Below are positions 13,295 to 17,098 of a stretch of DNA of 17,098 nt, one piece after another (within the stretch, counting starts at the first letter, position 1; the number at the start of each line of letters is the position of its first letter). The stretch spans positions 1-17,098 of the forward strand of contig CAZTLW010000037.1 of assembly GCA_964614585.1 (NCBI GenBank), given 5' to 3'. The stretch is from JAHEFX01 sp964614585. Its GTDB lineage: Bacteria; Actinomycetota; Acidimicrobiia; Spongiisociales; JAENVV01. The notes beneath the pieces were generated by a model. The model made no database searches and was not told where the DNA came from. It saw nothing but the letters and a program-made list of their open reading frames with translations. Position numbers and translations under genes: made by a program.

Positions 13295-13708
13295 CTACTC
13301 GTCGACGGCGTCGTGGACCTTGTCGGCCGCCTTGTCGGCGGCGGACTTCACCTCGTCGGCGGCCTCGCGCGTCGCGTTGGCGGCCTTGTCGGCGGCGCTC
13401 TTGGTGGCATCGGCCGCCTCGTCGGCGGCGTCGCCGGCCGCTTCCTCGACCTGCTCGACCACTTCGTCGATCTTGTCGGCGGCGTCGGTGGCGAGCTTGC
13501 CGGCGGCGTCGAGGCGCTCGATCACCTTGTCGGCGATCTCCTCGGCGCGCTCGGCGCCCATGCGGGGCTCGGTGCGCTCGATGATCTTGGCCCGCGCTTC
13601 GTCGCGGTCCATCCCGGTCAGGTAGTCGGCGATGGCCCGACGGCGGATGACGGCTGCGATCGCCGCGGCGATGACGGCGAAGCCGACGAGGCTGAGGAAA
13701 CGGTTCAT
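13295..13708 (-). CDS. TM-anchored Ala/Lys/Asp-rich helical (LEA-like) protein
   Basis: The product is 137 aa. Residues 5-22 are one N-terminal hydrophobic helix followed by RRR, predicting an N-terminal anchor with the body in the cytosol by the positive-inside rule. From about residue 58 the sequence is a run of degenerate 11-residue units of the AADKxxDAxxx kind (ATDAADKIDEVVEQ, ATKSAADKAANATREA, VKSAADKAADKVHDA), as in group 3 LEA proteins and apolipoprotein-like amphipathic helices. There are no Cys or Trp residues. Such proteins are linked to desiccation, membrane or envelope stress, but the role here is inference. The ATG at 13708 has GGAG 5 nt upstream. It is a single gene, 43 bp beyond the ABC permease stop and convergent with the CDF-like gene. 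Confidence 0.75.
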   Translation of the reverse strand: MNRFLSLVGFAVIAAAIAAVIRRRAIADYLTGMDRDEARAKIIERTEPRMGAERAEEIADKVIERLDAAGKLATDAADKIDEVVEQVEEAAGDAADEAADATKSAADKAANATREAADEVKSAADKAADKVHDAVDE

Positions 13709-13751
13709 GGGAACTCCGGTTGCGGACGCGCGACTCTATCCCGGCCAGGGG

Positions 13752-15400
13752 TCACCCGCGCAAATCCCGGCGCTGGAAGGCCGGGACCGCCAACCCCACC
13801 CCGACCGCGAACACGGCCAGGAGCACGGCGGCGTCGCCCCAGGCCATCCCGTTCGTGAGCGGGTCGCTGCCGAGGAAGAAGTGAAACGGGGACACCCGTG
13901 ACCAGGCCTCGGTGTTCTCGTTGACGGACAGGAACGACCAGACGAAGTAGCCGATGAGGGCGAAGGCCGTGGCGCCGTAGGCGGCGTACGACGTCCGCCC
14001 GGACAGCGCCGACAGCAGCAGCGCCACCCCACCGAACCCGAGCGCCAACAGTGCCACGAGCAGCGACGTGGCGGCGATGCCCTCGGTCGGCAGGTCCACA
14101 CCGCCGAGGGCGACGCCGCCCCAGGTGCCGACGAACGTGGCGACGCCGATGACGGCGGTGAGGGCCACCATCACGGCCGCCTTCGTCAACACGATGCGGC
14201 CGCGGCTGAGCGGGCTGGCCAACAGCAAACCCATCGTGTGGTCCTGCTCCTCGCCCGCCAGGGCCCGCGCTCCCATGACGATCGTGAGGATGCCCAGCAC
14301 GATGGGGGCAGTGATCGAGAACACCTCGGCCTGGATGAACCCGGCTGGGGTCGAGAAGTCGCCGCCGCCGATCATGGCGATGAGCACGTCGGGGAACTGC
14401 CCGATCGCCTCCCACGTGTCCTCGGGGACGACGGCGTAGATCGGCCCCATCATCACCGCCATGAGGAACATGATCACGGCCAGCGCAAACGTGAGCCCCT
14501 GGAAGTCTGAGGCGGTCTTGGCGGCGAGGCTCGACACCCGCGCCGAGCCGGCCAGGCGCTCCACGGCGGCGCCGACGAAGCGGTTGGTCCGGAGGCGGTC
14601 GACCAACGTGGTACCGAGGCCCCGGCCGCGCAGGTCGCGGCGGTTGACGCCCACGAACCCGGTGGCGAGGAACGCGACGCTGGCCCCACCGAGCAGGGCG
14701 ACATGGCCCCAGTCGATGCCGTTGAGCGATGGCTGGCTGCCCTCGAAGTAATACCAGGGGAACGCCTGCTCCCAGCCCTCGAGACGTTCGACGAGCGGGA
14801 GGATGCCCACCGCCAGCCAGCCGGCGACCATCACCCCCGCGCTGACCCCGGTGGCGAGGCCACCCCTGCCCGTCCACGCCCCGATCCCGAGGGCGAGGAA
14901 CCCGTAGAAGAGGGTGTTGACGAACAGGTGGAACGTGAGCGCGTCGACGTCGAGCTCACCGAGCTCCACCCCGAGGATCGCCGGGGTGGCGTAGCCCATC
15001 CCCCAGACGATGAGGGCGGCGACGGTGGTCAGCGCCAGCAGCGAGGCCGCCTTGGCGCCGAGCACCCGGGACCGACTCAGCGGGTTCCCCAGCAGCAGCC
15101 CGAGCGTGCCCTCGCGCTCCTCGCCGGCGATCGACGCCGAGCCCATGGCGATCGCGAGCCCGGCCAGGGTCAGCGCCCCGATGACGCTGTAGAGGGCGCC
15201 GAACGCGAGGGCGGCGGCGTCCGCCCCGACGGGGATGCCCATGAGCGTCCGCATGATCTCGGGAAGGTCCTGGTAGAAGCTCGGGTCGATGTCGGCGTAG
15301 ACCGCCATCCCGGCCAGGAGGAACACGCCGATCGTGACCGCGCCGACGACGAATGCCGTCGCCCGATCGGCGTTGGTCTTCATGAACACGTTGGCGAGCA

Positions 15401-15401
<1 letters not shown>
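13752..15401 (-). CDS. ABC-2 type permease, fused tandem duplication
   Basis: This is the membrane component of an ABC exporter, 549 aa with about 12 TM helices. It consists of two homologous halves: AGEEREGTLGLLLGNPLSRSR (residues 92 onward) matches AGEEQDHTMGLLLASPLSRGR (382 onward), and FEGSQPSLNGIDWG...RRDLRG (ending 259) matches FLGSDPLTNGMAWG...RRDLRG (ending 549). Both pairs are offset by exactly 290 residues. Canonical ABC-2 permeases of drug or antibiotic efflux systems are single halves of about 260 aa that dimerise, so this fusion probably makes a whole transmembrane unit in one chain for an ATPase dimer. The ATG at 15401 overlaps the ATPase TGA by one base (TGATG), so they are translationally coupled. 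Confidence 0.9.
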
Positions 15402-16302
<901 letters not shown>

Positions 16303-16306
<4 letters not shown>

Positions 16307-16947
16307 GGGGTCTCCTGTTCGGTGAATGCCTGCTGGACACGGGCGAGGAACTCGTCGGTGAAGATGCCCGTGCCGAGGAGCTCGAGCGCCGGGCGGGCGT
16401 AGTTGGCGATGGCGGGATCGGTGCCGACGTCGGGGGCGGTGAGGTCGACGCCGAGGAGCCGCTCCATATGCCGGTGGAGCACCAGCCCGCCGAGTGACCA
16501 GAGGGTGAGGAGACGGGCACGGGCCCGGGGGTCGGCGGACGGCCGCAGGGTTCCCGCCTCGACGCCCTGTTCCAGATAGGCCTCGGCGTCGCCGACGAGG
16601 TGGTCGACGAGTTCGTCCGAGGCGGGCGAGTCCTCCACGAGCATGCGGGCCACGTAGGCCGCGAGCGGGGCGTACTCGGCGTCGCGGATTGCCCCGAGGA
16701 CGTCGAGGTCGGCGCCCTGGGCCATGGCGTCGGACTTGCGGGCGCGGATGCGCTCCACGATGTGCTCGTCACAGGCCCGTCGCAGGCCGTCCATGGAGTC
16801 GAAGTGGTGGATCACGAGGCCCGGCGAGACCCCGGCCGCCTCAGCGACGGCGCGGGCCGTGGTGCCGGCGGTGCCGTGGGCGGCGAAGACCCCGACGGCG
16901 GCGTCGCGGATGCGGGCCTTGGTCGAACGCTCGTCGGTTGAACGCAT
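16303..16947 (-). CDS. TetR family transcriptional regulator
   Basis: The product is 214 aa from the ATG at 16947. Residues 8-55 form the TetR_N domain: KARIRDAAVGVFAAHG, then TTARAVAEAAGVSPGLVIHHFDSMDGL with the recognition helix around 38-47. The rest is a variable helical ligand-binding domain. The open frame continues upstream to 17073, but the 16947 ATG is right at the family start and 6-8 nt from a -10 element (leaderless). It is first in the operon with the ABC ATPase and permease and overlaps the ATPase gene by 4 bp, so it is expected to repress its own operon until an exported compound binds. Two operator-like dyads overlap its promoter and start codon. Confidence 0.93.
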
Positions 16948-16952
16948 GTTCA
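16939..16952. promoter_or_regulatory. TetR operator-like dyad O1 over the start codon
   Basis: TGAAC-GCAT-GTTCA (14 bp) has perfect 5-bp arms and contains the ATG start codon of the TetR gene (16947-16945) and the predicted transcription start. Its centre is exactly 20 bp, two helical turns, from that of the second dyad. Half-site GTTCA/TGAAC is typical of TetR-family operators. Confidence 0.6.
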
Positions 16953-16954
16953 GT

Positions 16955-16983
16955 ACTCTAAACAGCCGTTCAAATCTTGTCCA
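16955..16983 (-). promoter_or_regulatory. Promoter of the TetR-ABC operon (leaderless)
   Basis: On the - strand TGGACA (16983-16978, 5 of 6 to TTGACA) is followed by exactly 17 nt and TAGAGT (16960-16955, fits TANNNT, 4 of 6 to TATAAT). The predicted start is at 16947-16949, on or next to the ATG at 16947, so the mRNA would be leaderless. The second dyad (16959-16972) covers the spacer and the upstream edge of the -10. Confidence 0.65.
16959..16972. promoter_or_regulatory. TetR operator-like dyad O2 over the promoter spacer
   Basis: TAAAC-AGCC-GTTCA (14 bp) has one mismatched pair in its 5-bp arms. Read on the - strand it matches O1 at 11 of 14 positions. It lies between the -35 and -10 hexamers, where bound repressor would exclude RNA polymerase. 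Centre-to-centre distance to O1 is 20 bp. Confidence 0.55.
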
Positions 16984-17017
16984 GACCCGATCTCGCCGAT
17001 CCCGAACTCCGGTGCCC

Positions 17018-17038
17018 GGACCAGACCAGTTCTGGTCC
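17018..17038. promoter_or_regulatory. Dyad GGACCAGA-CCAGT-TCTGGTCC
   Basis: Perfect 8-bp arms flank a 5-nt spacer, about 35 bp upstream of the -35 of the TetR operon. It may be an operator, an activator site or the terminator of a gene beyond the window. No T-tract is present, and the neighbour on the right is outside the window, so its role cannot be settled. Confidence 0.4.
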
Positions 17039-17071
17039 CAGGACCGAAGAACGCCCATCGCCCCTGTACCC

Positions 17072-17084
17072 AACCCTGGGTTCG
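17072..17084. promoter_or_regulatory. AACCCTGGGTT palindrome (distant copy)
   Basis: CAACCCTGGGTTC contains the perfect 11-bp palindrome AACCCTGGGTT (17073-17083), the same as in copies 1 and 3 upstream of clpC about 14 kb away. It lies about 90 bp upstream of the TetR operon promoter and near the window edge, so it could serve either that operon or a gene to the right. Recurrence in a second intergenic region, and none seen inside genes, supports a regulatory motif. Confidence 0.45.
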
Positions 17085-17098
17085 CCGTGGTGAGGGGG

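Noticed and set aside
13313..13858. + strand open frame opposite the LEA-like gene
   Set aside because: Its Gly/Leu/Val repeats are the reverse complement of the Ala/Lys/Asp repeats; no start context.

Overview
The window is very GC-rich, with strong G/C preference at third codon positions, frequent GTG starts, four-base ATGA gene overlaps and TANNNT-type -10 elements sitting 6-8 nt from start codons (leaderless transcripts). Together with ClpC, a two-CTD (RafH-like) hibernation factor and an MPEGDT-type Nei glycosylase, this points to an actinobacterial (Actinomycetota) chromosome, perhaps a deep-branching class such as Acidimicrobiia. That placement is inference. There is no rRNA, tRNA, CRISPR array, IS element or phage gene; it looks like ordinary chromosome.

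Layout. 1-417: end of an unidentified + strand reading frame, a small coiled-coil/TM protein and a 13-bp-stem convergent terminator. 418-2931 (-): clpC. 2932-3200: a palindrome-rich region holding an ECF-type (SigR/SigH-like) promoter for clpC. 3201-3797 (-): flavin reductase-like protein, divergent from 3875-5431 (+): long hibernation factor followed with zero spacing by an Nei-type DNA glycosylase. 5628-11569 (-): a run of genes, in transcription order DUF2892 membrane protein, membrane-anchored thioredoxin, ECF sigma factor with a C-terminal zinc anti-sigma (ZAS) domain, VOC protein, GH15 glycosidase, MFS exporter, two-domain VOC protein. 11657-12607 (-): squalene-cyclase-like toroid protein, divergent from 12671-13291 (+): degenerate cation-diffusion-facilitator-like protein. 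13295-13708 (-): TM-anchored, Ala/Lys/Asp-rich LEA-like helical protein. 13752-16947 (-): TetR regulator, ABC ATPase and fused double ABC-2 permease, a tightly overlapping drug-efflux-type operon.

Themes. The left part is protein quality control and stress: ClpC unfoldase, ribosome hibernation, DNA base-excision repair. The middle contains a candidate redox/envelope-stress module in which a thioredoxin gene is translationally coupled to a sigma factor carrying its own ZAS domain. The right part is a self-regulated ABC efflux operon with two operator-like dyads 20 bp apart over its promoter and start codon.

Most notable observations: (i) the ECF-ZAS fusion keeps an internal Shine-Dalgarno and ATG exactly where a free-standing ZAS protein would begin, and this initiation region is identical over 13 nt to that of the upstream thioredoxin gene; (ii) the sequence AACCCTGGGTT occurs upstream of clpC (two perfect copies plus one variant, two of them inside a 49-bp nested dyad) and again upstream of the TetR operon; (iii) clpC has a GGAAC-N18-GTT promoter; (iv) the ABC permease is an internal duplication with an exact 290-residue period; (v) a symmetric 13-bp palindrome supplies a -10 element on both strands between the flavin reductase and hibernation-factor genes. 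I do not see an unmistakably new defence or biosynthetic system; the sigma/ZAS/thioredoxin arrangement is the best candidate for something not described.
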